A stretch of 64,000 bases of DNA from an uncultured Muribaculaceae bacterium. GTDB lineage: Bacteria; Bacteroidota; Bacteroidia; Bacteroidales; Muribaculaceae. Of this stretch, positions 26,127 to 35,104 are shown in pieces (position 1 is the first letter of the stretch; each line of letters opens with the position of its first letter). The position numbers and the translations under genes are program-made. The notes under the pieces were generated by a model. That model saw only the letters and a list, made by a program, of their open reading frames with translations. It did not search any database and was not told the DNA's origin. The stretch lies in assembly GCA_905233845.1 (NCBI GenBank), contig CAJOFH010000006.1, positions 1 to 64,000 of the forward strand, given 5' to 3'.

Positions 26127-28493
26127 TTAACAAATTCTGAATTTGGCATATTTTAGCAAAAGGGATCTTTGACCCATGTTCTCGAAGTCAACAACTATTT
26201 TTGCGTTACTGCCACTGTTGTCAATTTTGATGATAGTACCTTTACCAAACATACTGTGAAGTATGTTGCATCTTTCACTGACTTCCTCCAGTGTGTGTAT
26301 GGAGAAACCGCCCGAAGTAGAAGGCGTTGACGTGGTGGACTTTGCCTCGTTCACACGCTTGAATCGAGGAGGGAGAGTGGTTGCTTGATGTGGCTTGCTG
26401 TAGTCGCTCTGATGTGCAGGAGCATGATGCTCATTTCTTGAGCTGAATTGATTGGTAGATGGTTGCTTTTCATTTTTCATCTTGGCAGTGTTAGTCGAAC
26501 CCATTGCGAGGAAAGAAGGGTCGATGTCAAAGATGAATCTGCTGGGCTTGCAATTGGTGTGTCCACCATTGCGAAATCTTGACTTCGCTAGAGTGATTAC
26601 ACAATTTTTCTCAGCTCTTGTAATGGCAACGTATAGTAACCTTCTTTCCTCTTCTACAGCGGCCAATGAGTCCTTACTCATTGCCGACGGAAAGAGGTCT
26701 TCTTCAACTCCAACAATAATCACGTTCTTATATTCAAGACCCTTTGCTGCGTGAACTGTCATTAGGGTTACGCACTCGCCAGTGCTGTTGTCGGTATCTT
26801 GGTCCGTTGCAAGTGACGCTTGAGCCAAAAAATCGGTCATCAAACTGTCGGTGTTGCCTTGTTCTAACTGTAATTCTACAAAGTCGTGCATTGCTGCAAG
26901 AAGCTCGTCGATGTTCTCCTGTTTGCTGATGTTCTCTACTGTTTTTTCCTTCATCAGCTCGGCCATTATTCCGCTTTTCTCGATAATGGTTCTTCCTAGT
27001 TCATAGGCATTGGTGCCTGCTTTGTTTTGAGCAGCGAAGCTGTTTATTAGCTCCGTAAATGCTTGCAGTTTGCGCAATGTGCCACTGTTAACTTCCAATC
27101 GGTGCTTGGTGTGGTTGGTAATAACCTGCCACAGGCTTACTCCATCTTCTATAGCACAATGTTGAACTTTGGCCAGAGTAGTGGCTCCGATTCCTCTTGC
27201 AGGATAATTGATTACACGTCTTAAAGCTTCATCATCGTTAGGGTTGATAGTGAGCCTGAAATAGGAGAGCGAGTCTTTGATTTCTTTTCGTTGGTAGAAA
27301 GAAAGCCCACCATAGATACGGTAGGGTATTGGTCTTCGTTTTTCGCCATGCTTGTTCTTCAGCCCACCGTTTCCTAATGCCTCCTCAAGCACACGCGACT
27401 GGGCGTTGGTGCGGTAGAGTACCGCAAAGTCGTCGTAGCTGCAGCCTTCACGCGCCTTGAGTGATGTGATTGTGCTGGCCACTACATAGGCTTCCTCGTA
27501 ATCATTATAGCACTCCACGACATTTACTTTTGACCCAATAGGATTCTTGCTGTAGATGTTTTTCTTTATTTGGTTTTTGTTCTTGTCGATAAGAGAGTTT
27601 GCTGCACCAATGATGTTTTGCGTTGAGCGGTAATTCCGCTCTAATTTGAACGTTTGCAATGTCGCAAACGACTTCTTCAAGTTAAGTATGTTTGAGATAT
27701 TTGCACCTCTGAAAGAGTATATGCTTTGGGCGTCGTCACCAACAACACATATGTGATTGTGATTGCGGGCCAGCTGCATGATAATGAGGTGCTGTGCAAA
27801 ATTTGTGTCTTGGTACTCATCGACCAAGATGTACTCAAATCGTTTTTGGTATTTCTCTAACAAGTCAGGATTGTCACGAAGCAGAATATTAGTATATACA
27901 AGCAAATCATCAAAGTCCATAGCCCCAGCAATCTTGCACCGGTGGCAGTAGGTCTTGTAGATTTCAGCTGTCTTGGGACGCTTGTGGCGCTCGTCCTCTT
28001 CAAGTAGTCTCCTGTCATACTCATAGTATGATGGAGTGATAAGTGCATTTTTCATCATTGAGATTCGAGATTGAAGGGCTGCCGGTTTGTAGACCTTGTC
28101 ATCAAGCTGAAGCTCCTTGATTATTATCTTTATGAGTGAACGGGAGTCGCTTGTGTCATATATGGTGAAATCGTGGTCAAATCCTATGCGGTCGGCATTG
28201 AATCGCAGCAGCTTGGCAAAGATGGAGTGGAAGGTGCCCATCCACAAGTGTGACGCCATTTCCTCACCAACAAGGGCTGTGATGCGCTCTCGCATTTCGC
28301 CTGCTGCTTTGTTGGTGAATGTGAGCGCCATGATATGTGAGGGCAGGTAGCCCAGCTTTAGCAGATGTACTATCTTGTAGGTTAGTACTCGCGTTTTGCC
28401 TGAGCCAGCACCGGCAATTACCAGTTGGGGCCCACCACAATAAAGCACAGCGTCACGTTGTTGCCGATTGAGATTATTTAAATATTCTTCCAA
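26127..28493 (-). CDS. UvrD/PcrA-type superfamily 1 DNA helicase
   Basis: 3'-5' DNA helicase used in repair and clearing of stalled complexes. All SF1A motifs are present: Q motif NRQQRDAV, Walker A AGAGSGKT (residues 29-34), ALTFTNKAAGEMRERI, Walker B DEYQDTN near residue 225, GDDAQSIYSFRGA, the LERNYRST motif, and VTLMTVHAAKGLEYKNVI with VEEERRLLYVAITRAE. The final ~50 residues (SMFGKGTIIKIDNSGSNAKI) form the Tudor-like domain that in PcrA contacts RNA polymerase. The 788-aa length is normal. The nspC gene follows closely. Confidence 0.95.
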   Translation of the reverse strand: MEEYLNNLNRQQRDAVLYCGGPQLVIAGAGSGKTRVLTYKIVHLLKLGYLPSHIMALTFTNKAAGEMRERITALVGEEMASHLWMGTFHSIFAKLLRFNADRIGFDHDFTIYDTSDSRSLIKIIIKELQLDDKVYKPAALQSRISMMKNALITPSYYEYDRRLLEEDERHKRPKTAEIYKTYCHRCKIAGAMDFDDLLVYTNILLRDNPDLLEKYQKRFEYILVDEYQDTNFAQHLIIMQLARNHNHICVVGDDAQSIYSFRGANISNILNLKKSFATLQTFKLERNYRSTQNIIGAANSLIDKNKNQIKKNIYSKNPIGSKVNVVECYNDYEEAYVVASTITSLKAREGCSYDDFAVLYRTNAQSRVLEEALGNGGLKNKHGEKRRPIPYRIYGGLSFYQRKEIKDSLSYFRLTINPNDDEALRRVINYPARGIGATTLAKVQHCAIEDGVSLWQVITNHTKHRLEVNSGTLRKLQAFTELINSFAAQNKAGTNAYELGRTIIEKSGIMAELMKEKTVENISKQENIDELLAAMHDFVELQLEQGNTDSLMTDFLAQASLATDQDTDNSTGECVTLMTVHAAKGLEYKNVIIVGVEEDLFPSAMSKDSLAAVEEERRLLYVAITRAEKNCVITLAKSRFRNGGHTNCKPSRFIFDIDPSFLAMGSTNTAKMKNEKQPSTNQFSSRNEHHAPAHQSDYSKPHQATTLPPRFKRVNEAKSTTSTPSTSGGFSIHTLEEVSERCNILHSMFGKGTIIKIDNSGSNAKIVVDFENMGQRSLLLKYAKFRIC

Positions 28494-28506
28494 TGTTGTG
28501 ATGTTG

Positions 28507-28956
28507 TTATAGTTGGCTGTAGCATGGAATGTCTTCCAAGAAGCTATAGCTCTTTGTTTCGTAATTTATTTTGCAGCAGTAGTGTTTCATTCCATTTGAT
28601 ATGATGAGGTATTGAGCCTTAAGCACCATGTTGTATCGCACAATTTGGTCAAATGTCTTTTGGGTGATTTCAATCGATGGTGACTTATATTCGACAATGA
28701 CTAAAGGAGAACCATGGTTATCGGTTACCAGAGTGTCGCAGCGGCGCTTGATGCCATTCTGTGTGAGTGAAATCTCGTTATTCATCAGAGCTGATGGAAA
28801 CTGCTTGTCCTCAATTAAAAATCGCACAAAGTTCTGTCTCACCCATTCCTCGGGAGTGAGAGCGACCCAACGTTTTCGCAGGGTATCTAAAATAATAAAA
28901 GAATTTTCTTTCTTCTTTATATTAAATTGATATTCAGGCAGATTTAATTGCTGCAT
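28507..28956 (-). CDS. HsdR N-terminal-like (PD-(D/E)XK) protein
   Basis: A 149-aa single-domain protein similar to the N-terminal nuclease domain of type I restriction enzymes (HSDR_N_2). The catalytic-type residues lie in RRCDTLVTDNHG and VIVEYKSPSIE (Asp, then E-x-K), with a following Gln-containing FDQIVRYN. There is no helicase, methyltransferase or specificity subunit nearby, so it is not an R-M system. From general knowledge, this small protein is common in Bacteroidota next to holA; its role is unknown, possibly DNA repair or processing. It is 13 bases upstream of the helicase gene. Confidence 0.85.
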   Translation of the reverse strand: MQQLNLPEYQFNIKKKENSFIILDTLRKRWVALTPEEWVRQNFVRFLIEDKQFPSALMNNEISLTQNGIKRRCDTLVTDNHGSPLVIVEYKSPSIEITQKTFDQIVRYNMVLKAQYLIISNGMKHYCCKINYETKSYSFLEDIPCYSQL

Positions 28957-29048
28957 GCTTTTTTGATTTTGTGGAGTGCGAAATATGTTGTAAATTTACA
29001 CAAAATTTTCGAACCAATTCCACTTGGTTTTGTTAAAAAAAGAATATT

Positions 29049-30107
29049 ATGGCTGCAAAAAAAGAGGCTGTCACTTTTCTTGGATTGTTGAATGATATCA
29101 AATCCAGGAAATTCCGTCCCATCTATGTTTTGCATGGAGAGGAGTCCTACTACATTGACCGACTCGAAGAAGCAATTGTGGAGAATGCTTTAACGGTCGA
29201 TGAGCGAGATTTCAATCTTAATGTAATATATGGAGCCGATGTCACAGATATACGTGCTGTCATTAGCATGTGCAAGCAATATCCTGCCATGTCTCAATAT
29301 CAAGTCGTTGTGATAAGGGAGGCACAAATAATAGGGAAGTTGAACAACAAAGGTAACGCCAATGAGCTCAATCAACTCAAGCACTATGCTGAGCAGCCAC
29401 TAAACAGTACAATTCTGGTTGTCTGCAACAAGGGAGGAGCGATTGCTGGAAAGGACTTTGTTGATGCGGTGAAGAAGAACAATAGTGGAGTGGTATTCCG
29501 AAGCGACAAGCTGCGAGAGGGTAGGCCTGTTGAACTTGCGGCTCTCGAATATATCAAGTCGCTGGGATGCAGAATCGATGACAAGGCTCTCTCGATGATG
29601 GCATCGAATGTGGGTAACGACATTTCGCGACTTTACACCGAGATTGATAAACTCAAGATTCTGGTCGCTGACGATAAGAGCATCACTCCAGAGTTGATTG
29701 AGAGAAACATTGGAATCAGCAAGGACTATAATAATTTTGAGCTTGAAGAGGCTTTGTCAAGCCGAAATGCAAAGAAGGCTTTTGAGATTATTAATTATTA
29801 CGAGAAAAATCCTAAGGCAAACCCCACTGTTATGACTGTGAGCGTGTTGTTCTCTTTTTTCTCTAAAATTTTACTTTATCGCACGTCCCCCGACAAGTCG
29901 CAAGAAGGACTGATGGCGGCCATAGGGACAAAGTCGGCCTTCCGCGTCCGTAAGATAGGTGATGCCAGCAAGTACTACAACACTGCTGCTTGTGTCAACA
30001 TTATTACTTGGATACGCGAATGTGACGCCAAGAGCAAAGGCATCGGTTCAAGACAAGATGCGGCTGCTCTGCTTCGAGAACTCATCTATAAAATTCTTCA
30101 TGCTTGA
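29049..30107 (+). CDS. holA: DNA polymerase III subunit delta
   Basis: Delta subunit of the clamp loader that opens the sliding clamp. The N-terminus FRPIYVLHGEESYYIDRLEEAI is the HolA signature, followed by the AAA+-like core without a P-loop (as expected for delta), SLGCRIDDKALSMMASNVGNDISRL and the C-terminal collar helices. Length 352 aa is normal. It is divergent from the HsdR-N gene and overlaps the following gene by four bases if that starts at TTG. Confidence 0.93.
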   Translation: MAAKKEAVTFLGLLNDIKSRKFRPIYVLHGEESYYIDRLEEAIVENALTVDERDFNLNVIYGADVTDIRAVISMCKQYPAMSQYQVVVIREAQIIGKLNNKGNANELNQLKHYAEQPLNSTILVVCNKGGAIAGKDFVDAVKKNNSGVVFRSDKLREGRPVELAALEYIKSLGCRIDDKALSMMASNVGNDISRLYTEIDKLKILVADDKSITPELIERNIGISKDYNNFELEEALSSRNAKKAFEIINYYEKNPKANPTVMTVSVLFSFFSKILLYRTSPDKSQEGLMAAIGTKSAFRVRKIGDASKYYNTAACVNIITWIRECDAKSKGIGSRQDAAALLRELIYKILHA

Positions 30108-30658
30108 ATCACTTCATAGATTATAAAAACAAATTGGAAATTCTTCATCAATACTATTACAGCAGGTCTAAGGTTATTGCTAAGGCGGTGGTTTACATTT
30201 TGTTGTCGGTCTTACTTGTGGCTTTGGGGATATTCTGTTTCAATCATTGGGATTTATCATTTATGTTTAGTGATTGGAAAGGATATCTAATGATTATTCC
30301 TTATGGATTGGTTACTTTAGGAACTATCATATCTACTTTTGATAAGTTCATAAAAATCGGTAAAGTCAAAAAACAAATACCTGCATTAGTTGTGGCTACC
30401 GACCGTTTCGTCGTCTATGATAAAGCCGGATTACCTAACAATGTGATGTTTGAAGACTGCAATAAAGTAAGAATTAAGAGGAGTTATCAGTATCGAGGAG
30501 CCCCGCCTACACTCACACTACACATCTATTATCACAACAAGGAAGAACAAATTGGCACCACTGAACACATTGAAATCAATCTTGGCGAACTCGATAAGCC
30601 ACAAAATCTGATTGACAAGCAGCTAAATAAAGTATATAAAAAGTACAAGAAAGAATAA
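30104..30658 (+). CDS. Hypothetical membrane protein
   Basis: A 184-aa protein I do not recognise. It appears to start at TTG 30104, overlapping the holA stop by four bases, because no ATG occurs before the first membrane helix. Two membrane segments are visible, about residues 25-46 (YILLSVLLVALGIFCF) and 60-80 (LMIIPYGLVTLGTIIST), followed by a soluble C-terminal domain with alternating strands (LVVATDRFVVYDK, LTLHIYYHNKEEQIG). This layout resembles small PH-like membrane proteins, but the resemblance is only structural. It is probably co-transcribed with holA. Confidence 0.7.
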   Translation: MNHFIDYKNKLEILHQYYYSRSKVIAKAVVYILLSVLLVALGIFCFNHWDLSFMFSDWKGYLMIIPYGLVTLGTIISTFDKFIKIGKVKKQIPALVVATDRFVVYDKAGLPNNVMFEDCNKVRIKRSYQYRGAPPTLTLHIYYHNKEEQIGTTEHIEINLGELDKPQNLIDKQLNKVYKKYKKE

Positions 30659-30709
30659 GGAATCTTGTGAGGATTTAGAAAAACAGAGAAAAGAACTTTA
30701 GGCAAGATT

Positions 30710-31255
30710 ATGATTTTACTGATTACTGGCGCGTCACACACAGGGAAAACCCTACTTGCACAACAGCTGCTTGAGAAACTCAAATACACTTACCTATCTA
30801 TCGATCACTTGAAGATGGGGCTGATTCGTAGTGGGAATACCGACCTCACTCCTGAGGAAGATGAAGCACTTACTGACTATCTTTGGCCTATTGTGCGCGA
30901 GATGATAAAAACTGCAATTGAGAATCAGCAGAATCTTATTGTGGAAGGATGTTACATCCCCTTCATTTGGCGAGAAGATTTCAGCGAGGATTATCTTCGG
31001 TCAATTCGGTTTATTTGCCTTGCTATGACTGATGCATATATTGATGCCCATTTCAATGAGATTAAGAGTCATGCGTGCGACGTAGAAAAACGATACATTG
31101 AAACTGACTTAAATCCCGACTCGATAAAAGCCGACAATCAATATTTCATCAATGGGTTCATTGAAAGCGGAGAGCAGGTGGTGCTGATTGAATCTGACTA
31201 TAAGAAAGCAATAAATACTCTCGTGAAGCAATTACAAAGTTGTACTATACATTGA
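30710..31255 (+). CDS. P-loop kinase-like protein
   Basis: A 181-aa cytoplasmic protein starting with a Walker A, MILLITGASHTGKT, then a lid-like middle and a RSIRFICLAMTDAYIDAHF strand-helix. The layout resembles small adenylate/2-phosphoglycerate kinase-like P-loop proteins that phosphorylate small molecules; YLSIDHLKMGLIRSG is typical of that group. The substrate cannot be inferred. It is 51 bases downstream of the small membrane protein gene. Confidence 0.75.
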   Translation: MILLITGASHTGKTLLAQQLLEKLKYTYLSIDHLKMGLIRSGNTDLTPEEDEALTDYLWPIVREMIKTAIENQQNLIVEGCYIPFIWREDFSEDYLRSIRFICLAMTDAYIDAHFNEIKSHACDVEKRYIETDLNPDSIKADNQYFINGFIESGEQVVLIESDYKKAINTLVKQLQSCTIH

Positions 31256-31269
31256 GAAAATAAAAAAAC

Positions 31270-31308
31270 AGTTGAAAATCTATCGAATCATATCGACAAT
31301 TTTCAACT
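31270..31308 (-). terminator. Terminator of tRNA-Pro, possibly bidirectional
   Basis: A 10-bp inverted repeat (31270-31279 with 31299-31308) with a further small stem inside its loop. On the minus strand it is followed by a T-rich run, placing it just after the tRNA-Pro gene; on the plus strand it lies after the P-loop kinase gene. Confidence 0.7.
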
Positions 31309-31324
31309 ATCTCCTCTTTCTTTG

Positions 31325-31399
31325 TCGGGGTACCAGGATTCGAACCTGGGACCTCCTGCTCCCAAAGCAGGCGCGCTAACCGGACTGCGCTACACCCCG
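31325..31399 (-). tRNA. tRNA-Pro (anticodon TGG)
   Basis: The minus strand folds into a full cloverleaf of 75 nt: acceptor CGGGGTG with TACCCCG, D-arm GCGC/GCGC, anticodon arm CCTGC-TTTGGGA-GCAGG giving TGG, and T-arm CCAGG-TTCGAAT-CCTGG, discriminator A. The 3' CCA is not encoded. It reads proline codons CCA and probably CCG/CCU by wobble. Confidence 0.96.
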
Positions 31400-31550
31400 A
31401 ATGCATTTTGTCTTCACAAAAGTGGTGCAAATTTACAACTATTTTTTGTAATGGCAAGTTTTTTGACGAAAAAAATGCCGAAATCCACGTTTTTTTTCTT
31501 TTTGCATCATTTTTTGTTCTCATTAGACCAAGTGTATGAAGAAAAATTAA

Positions 31551-31558
31551 TAACTTTG
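31551..31558 (+). promoter_or_regulatory. -7 element upstream of aspS
   Basis: TAACTTTG matches the TAnnTTTG consensus, 71 bases before the aspS start. No clear -33 box was found. Confidence 0.45.
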
Positions 31559-31629
31559 TATGTTTGTTTCTAAAGTTGTAACAAGAATCAACCGATAATA
31601 ATATTCAAATTATAACACATTTATATATT

Positions 31630-33396
31630 ATGTACAGAAGTAAAACATGTGGAGAGTTGCGCCTTGCTAATGCGGGTGAGTGTGTGACACTTGCTGGATG
31701 GGTTCAGCGCACTCGCAAGTTGGGCTTCATGACGTTTGTCGACCTTCGCGACCGATATGGCATTACCCAGCTGGTGTTTAACGAGTCGGTAGATGCCGAC
31801 CTATGTGAGCGTGCCAATAAACTTGGCCGTGAGTTCTGCATCCAGGCCACTGGCACAGTGAGTGAGCGTCAGAGCAAGAATCCCAATATGCCAACTGGTG
31901 ACATAGAGATAATAGTTAATAGTCTAAATATCCTTAGCCCGAGTGTTACACCTCCATTCACTATAGAGGATAACACTGATGGTGGTGACGACTTGCGCAT
32001 GAAGTACCGTTATCTCGACCTGCGTCGTCCTAGCGTGCGCCAGAACCTGGAATTGCGTCACCGAATGACAATTCTGATACGTAACTTCCTTGACAGTCGT
32101 GACTTCATCGAGGTTGAGACACCAATATTGGTGGGCAGTACACCCGAAGGTGCTCGCGATTTCGTGGTTCCAAGCCGTATGAATCCTGGTCAGTTCTATG
32201 CATTGCCTCAGAGTCCACAGACCTTGAAGCAGTTGCTTATGGTTAGTGGATTCGACCGCTATTTCCAGATTGCTAAATGCTTCCGTGATGAGGACTTGCG
32301 TGCCGACCGCCAGCCTGAGTTCACTCAAATCGACTGTGAGATGAGTTTCGTTGATCAAGAAGATGTGATTGAGGTGTTTGAAGGTCTCGCTCGACACCTG
32401 TTTAAGGAAGTTCGAGGCGTTGATTTACCTGAGAAACTACAGCAGATGACATGGCACGACGCTATGCGCCTTTATGGCAGCGACAAACCCGATCTGCGTT
32501 TTGGAATGACTTTTGTTGAGCTTATGGACGAACTCAAGGGCATCAGTGACTTCGCCGTATTTAACGACGCTACTTATATTGGTGGCATTTGTGCTCCTGG
32601 TTGTGCCGATTACAGCCGCAAGCAGCTTGACCAGCTCACCAACTTTGTAAAGAGTCAACAAGTGGGAGCCAAGGGTTTGGTTTACATCAAGCTTAATGCC
32701 GACGGCACTATCAAGAGCAGTATAGACAAATTCTTTACGCCCGAGCAATTGCAGAAGGTCGCTGATAAGATGGGCGCTAAGACAGGTGACCTAATTCTTA
32801 TACTTAGCGGAGACAATGCAAACAAGACACGTGTTCAGCTTTGCTCATTGCGACTTGAAATGGGTGAGCGCTTGGGCCTGCGCGACAAGAACAAGTTTGA
32901 GTGCCTGTGGATTGTAGACTTCCCACTCTTTGAGTGGAGCGATGAGGAACAGCGCTTAATGGCAACTCACCACCCATTCACAATGCCTAACCCTGACGAT
33001 ATCCCATTGCTTGAGGAACATCCTGAGCGCGTAAGGGCTAAGGCCTACGACTTCGTATGCAACGGCATTGAAGTTGGTGGTGGTAGCCTTCGTATCCACG
33101 ATAGTGAGCTTCAAGAGAAGATGTTTGATATTCTTGGCTTTACTCCTGAGCGTGCAGTTGCACAGTTTGGATTCTTGATGAACGCCTTTAAGTATGGTGC
33201 TCCTCCTCATGGTGGTCTCGCCTTTGGTCTTGACCGTTTTGTTTCGATAATGGCAGGCCTTGACAGCATCCGCGACTGTATCGCATTCCCCAAGAACAAC
33301 AGTGGTCGTGATGTGATGCTCGATGCCCCAAGCTCACTTGAGCCTGGTCAGCTTGAAGAGCTTTATCTCAAGATTGACGAAGAAAAAATCAACTAA
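31630..33396 (+). CDS. aspS: Aspartate-tRNA ligase
   Basis: Class II aminoacyl-tRNA synthetase that charges tRNA-Asp. An N-terminal OB-fold anticodon-binding domain ([22 protein letters not shown]) is followed by the class II core: motif 1 near FIEVETPIL, motif 2 with [18 protein letters not shown], the bacterial-type GAD insertion in the middle, and motif 3 [16 protein letters not shown]. Length 588 aa is standard for bacterial AspRS. The next gene starts seven bases after its stop. Confidence 0.97.
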   Translation: MYRSKTCGELRLANAGECVTLAGWVQRTRKLGFMTFVDLRDRYGITQLVFNESVDADLCERANKLGREFCIQATGTVSERQSKNPNMPTGDIEIIVNSLNILSPSVTPPFTIEDNTDGGDDLRMKYRYLDLRRPSVRQNLELRHRMTILIRNFLDSRDFIEVETPILVGSTPEGARDFVVPSRMNPGQFYALPQSPQTLKQLLMVSGFDRYFQIAKCFRDEDLRADRQPEFTQIDCEMSFVDQEDVIEVFEGLARHLFKEVRGVDLPEKLQQMTWHDAMRLYGSDKPDLRFGMTFVELMDELKGISDFAVFNDATYIGGICAPGCADYSRKQLDQLTNFVKSQQVGAKGLVYIKLNADGTIKSSIDKFFTPEQLQKVADKMGAKTGDLILILSGDNANKTRVQLCSLRLEMGERLGLRDKNKFECLWIVDFPLFEWSDEEQRLMATHHPFTMPNPDDIPLLEEHPERVRAKAYDFVCNGIEVGGGSLRIHDSELQEKMFDILGFTPERAVAQFGFLMNAFKYGAPPHGGLAFGLDRFVSIMAGLDSIRDCIAFPKNNSGRDVMLDAPSSLEPGQLEELYLKIDEEKIN

Positions 33397-33402
33397 AAGG
33401 AT

Positions 33403-34608
33403 ATGACGATAGCCGGACATCAAGTAGATGACGCGATGTTCTCTTACATCGCTCAAAACTTTGATGCCGACACATGCAAACTCTTGTTGAAGGCTGATCC
33501 ATTGCTCTCCTTCGACAAGAGTTTTGCTATCCTTCAAATCGAGTGTCGAAAAAAGGCTCGAAATAAGATTCCCGAACTGCTAAGCCATGAGCATTTCCTT
33601 TTCCCCAAGGCAATAAGCGCTGAACAGTGTACCCATGAGCTGGTTGCTCAGTTTCATGCCTCGCATTTTAATTCTGGTGAACAAGTGCTCGACATGACAA
33701 TGGGACTTGGCGTAGATGACTACTATATAGCTCAACACGTGCAATCACTCACTGCCGTTGAACTTGAATCTGACATTGCTGAAGTTGGGCAGTATAACTT
33801 CTCACTGTTGGCATCTAATGTTGATGTTATTTTTGGTGACTCGGTGGAGTTCCTGAAGACTTCAGACCGCAGGTTTGATGCCATCTTCATTGATCCTGCG
33901 CGACGTGGTGATGGTGGCAAACGTCTTTATGGCCTTGCTGATTGCCTACCAGATGTTCTCGCGCTGTTGCCAATCATAAAGAATCATGCTCCGCGATTAT
34001 ATGTTAAAGCGTCTCCCATGATTGATGTCACTCAGTCGATGCGTGATTTGGAGCCGTATTTGACCGACGTTTGGGCTGTAAGCATAAAGAATGAGTGCAA
34101 AGAGTTGTTTTTCAAGTTAGATTTTGAGCAGGGGGCAAATGATGTCCTCCTGCATGCTCTTAATCACGATGGCTGTGGGTGGCAACACTTTGATACTCAT
34201 TTCAGCAACCATTATAGTTCTGATAATCCTATTCAACCAGTTGCTGGTTATTACCTCTATGAGCCTAATGCCAGCATTATGAAATTGGGGTGCTACAATG
34301 CTGTGGAGGAGAGATTTCATGCACCACAACTTGCAGTTAATTCCCATCTCATGGTGAGTAACAAGCTCGAAACAGACTTCCCAGGTCGCCATTTCATGAT
34401 TCTTGAAGTAATCCCCTTTAAAGATAAAGAGATAAGGCAGCTGGGCAAGTGCCACAAGCAGATAAATGTTGCCACTCGAAACTTTCGTCTAACGGCAGAA
34501 ACCCTAAAAGATCGTTTGCGCGTTAACGACGGTGGCGACTTATATTTGTTTGGTACTACACTGTCGAGTAGTGAGCAAGTTTTAATCCTTTGCGAAAAGG
34601 TTATTTGA
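33403..34608 (+). CDS. SAM-dependent methyltransferase with THUMP-like C-terminus
   Basis: A 401-aa class I methyltransferase-like protein common in Bacteroidota. Motif I is QVLDMTMGLGVDDYYIA near residue 105, then AVELESDIAEVGQYN, and a substrate-site-like IDPARRGDGGKRLYGLADCLPD near residue 170. The C-terminal ~100 residues match a THUMP-like domain (KCHKQINVATRNFRLTAETLKDRL, DGGDLYLFGTTL), which suggests an RNA substrate. The exact modification is unknown. It is directly downstream of aspS and its 3' end overlaps the convergent thioesterase gene by eight bases. Confidence 0.8.
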   Translation: MTIAGHQVDDAMFSYIAQNFDADTCKLLLKADPLLSFDKSFAILQIECRKKARNKIPELLSHEHFLFPKAISAEQCTHELVAQFHASHFNSGEQVLDMTMGLGVDDYYIAQHVQSLTAVELESDIAEVGQYNFSLLASNVDVIFGDSVEFLKTSDRRFDAIFIDPARRGDGGKRLYGLADCLPDVLALLPIIKNHAPRLYVKASPMIDVTQSMRDLEPYLTDVWAVSIKNECKELFFKLDFEQGANDVLLHALNHDGCGWQHFDTHFSNHYSSDNPIQPVAGYYLYEPNASIMKLGCYNAVEERFHAPQLAVNSHLMVSNKLETDFPGRHFMILEVIPFKDKEIRQLGKCHKQINVATRNFRLTAETLKDRLRVNDGGDLYLFGTTLSSSEQVLILCEKVI

Positions 34609-34975
34609 GACGACCGAGAAACTTGTCGCGGTCGACAATAAAGCGAAGGTGAGTGCCTTCTCCAAGCAAAATGTCACCGCAGTGTGCCTCAACTCTGAAT
34701 TCTATCTTTTTTCCGTCAACCTTTGTGACTACTGCTGTTGCTGTAACCTTGTCGCCAATTACGCTTGGGCGAAGATGAGATGATGAGATGTGTCCTCCTA
34801 CTGTAGTGCTTCCCTCGGGCAAATATGGTGCTACAGCTAGCATCGCAGCATTCTCCATTAGAGCCATCATTGCTGGTGTTGCAAGCACATCCATATCACC
34901 CGAATCCATACTTCGTGCAGTAAGCGTGTTGGTTACCACTAATTCGCTTGTGTGTTTTAATCCTTCGATAATCAT
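34601..34975 (-). CDS. Hotdog-fold thioesterase (FlK-like)
   Basis: A 124-aa hotdog-fold protein of the fluoroacetyl-CoA thioesterase-like group. Conserved features are the central helix with ATPAMMALMENAAMLAV, the VGGHISSSHLRPS block with the conserved His, and VTATAVVTKVDGKKIEF. Likely hydrolyses a small acyl-CoA; the actual substrate is unknown and does not need to be fluoroacetyl-CoA. A -7 box only five bases upstream of the start codon suggests a leaderless or nearly leaderless mRNA. Confidence 0.85.
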   Translation of the reverse strand: MIIEGLKHTSELVVTNTLTARSMDSGDMDVLATPAMMALMENAAMLAVAPYLPEGSTTVGGHISSSHLRPSVIGDKVTATAVVTKVDGKKIEFRVEAHCGDILLGEGTHLRFIVDRDKFLGRLK

Positions 34976-34979
34976 ACTA

Positions 34980-35011
34980 CAAAGTTAGTAAACAATTACG
35001 GTTTTCACAAT
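34980..35011 (-). promoter_or_regulatory. Promoter of the thioesterase gene
   Basis: The minus strand reads ATTG (35008-35011), a 20-nt spacer and TAACTTTG (34980-34987). The -7 box ends four bases before the ATG at 34975, so the message would start at or very near the start codon. Confidence 0.45.
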
Positions 35012-35070
35012 AATTGTAGTGTAATTTGAAAAAAAAAGAGTAAAAACGACTTTTATCAGAAATTTATTAC

Positions 35071-35078
35071 TAACTTTA
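35071..35078 (+). promoter_or_regulatory. Weak -7 element upstream of the phosphodiester glycosidase gene
   Basis: TAACTTTA differs in one base from TAnnTTTG and lies 27 bases before the start codon. No -33 box is clear. Confidence 0.3.
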
Positions 35079-35104
35079 CAACATAAAACAAAAACTATAG
35101 GACA

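Noticed and set aside
28507..28956. Type I restriction system
   Set aside because: Only the HsdR N-terminal-like domain is present; no HsdM, HsdS or helicase subunit next to it.
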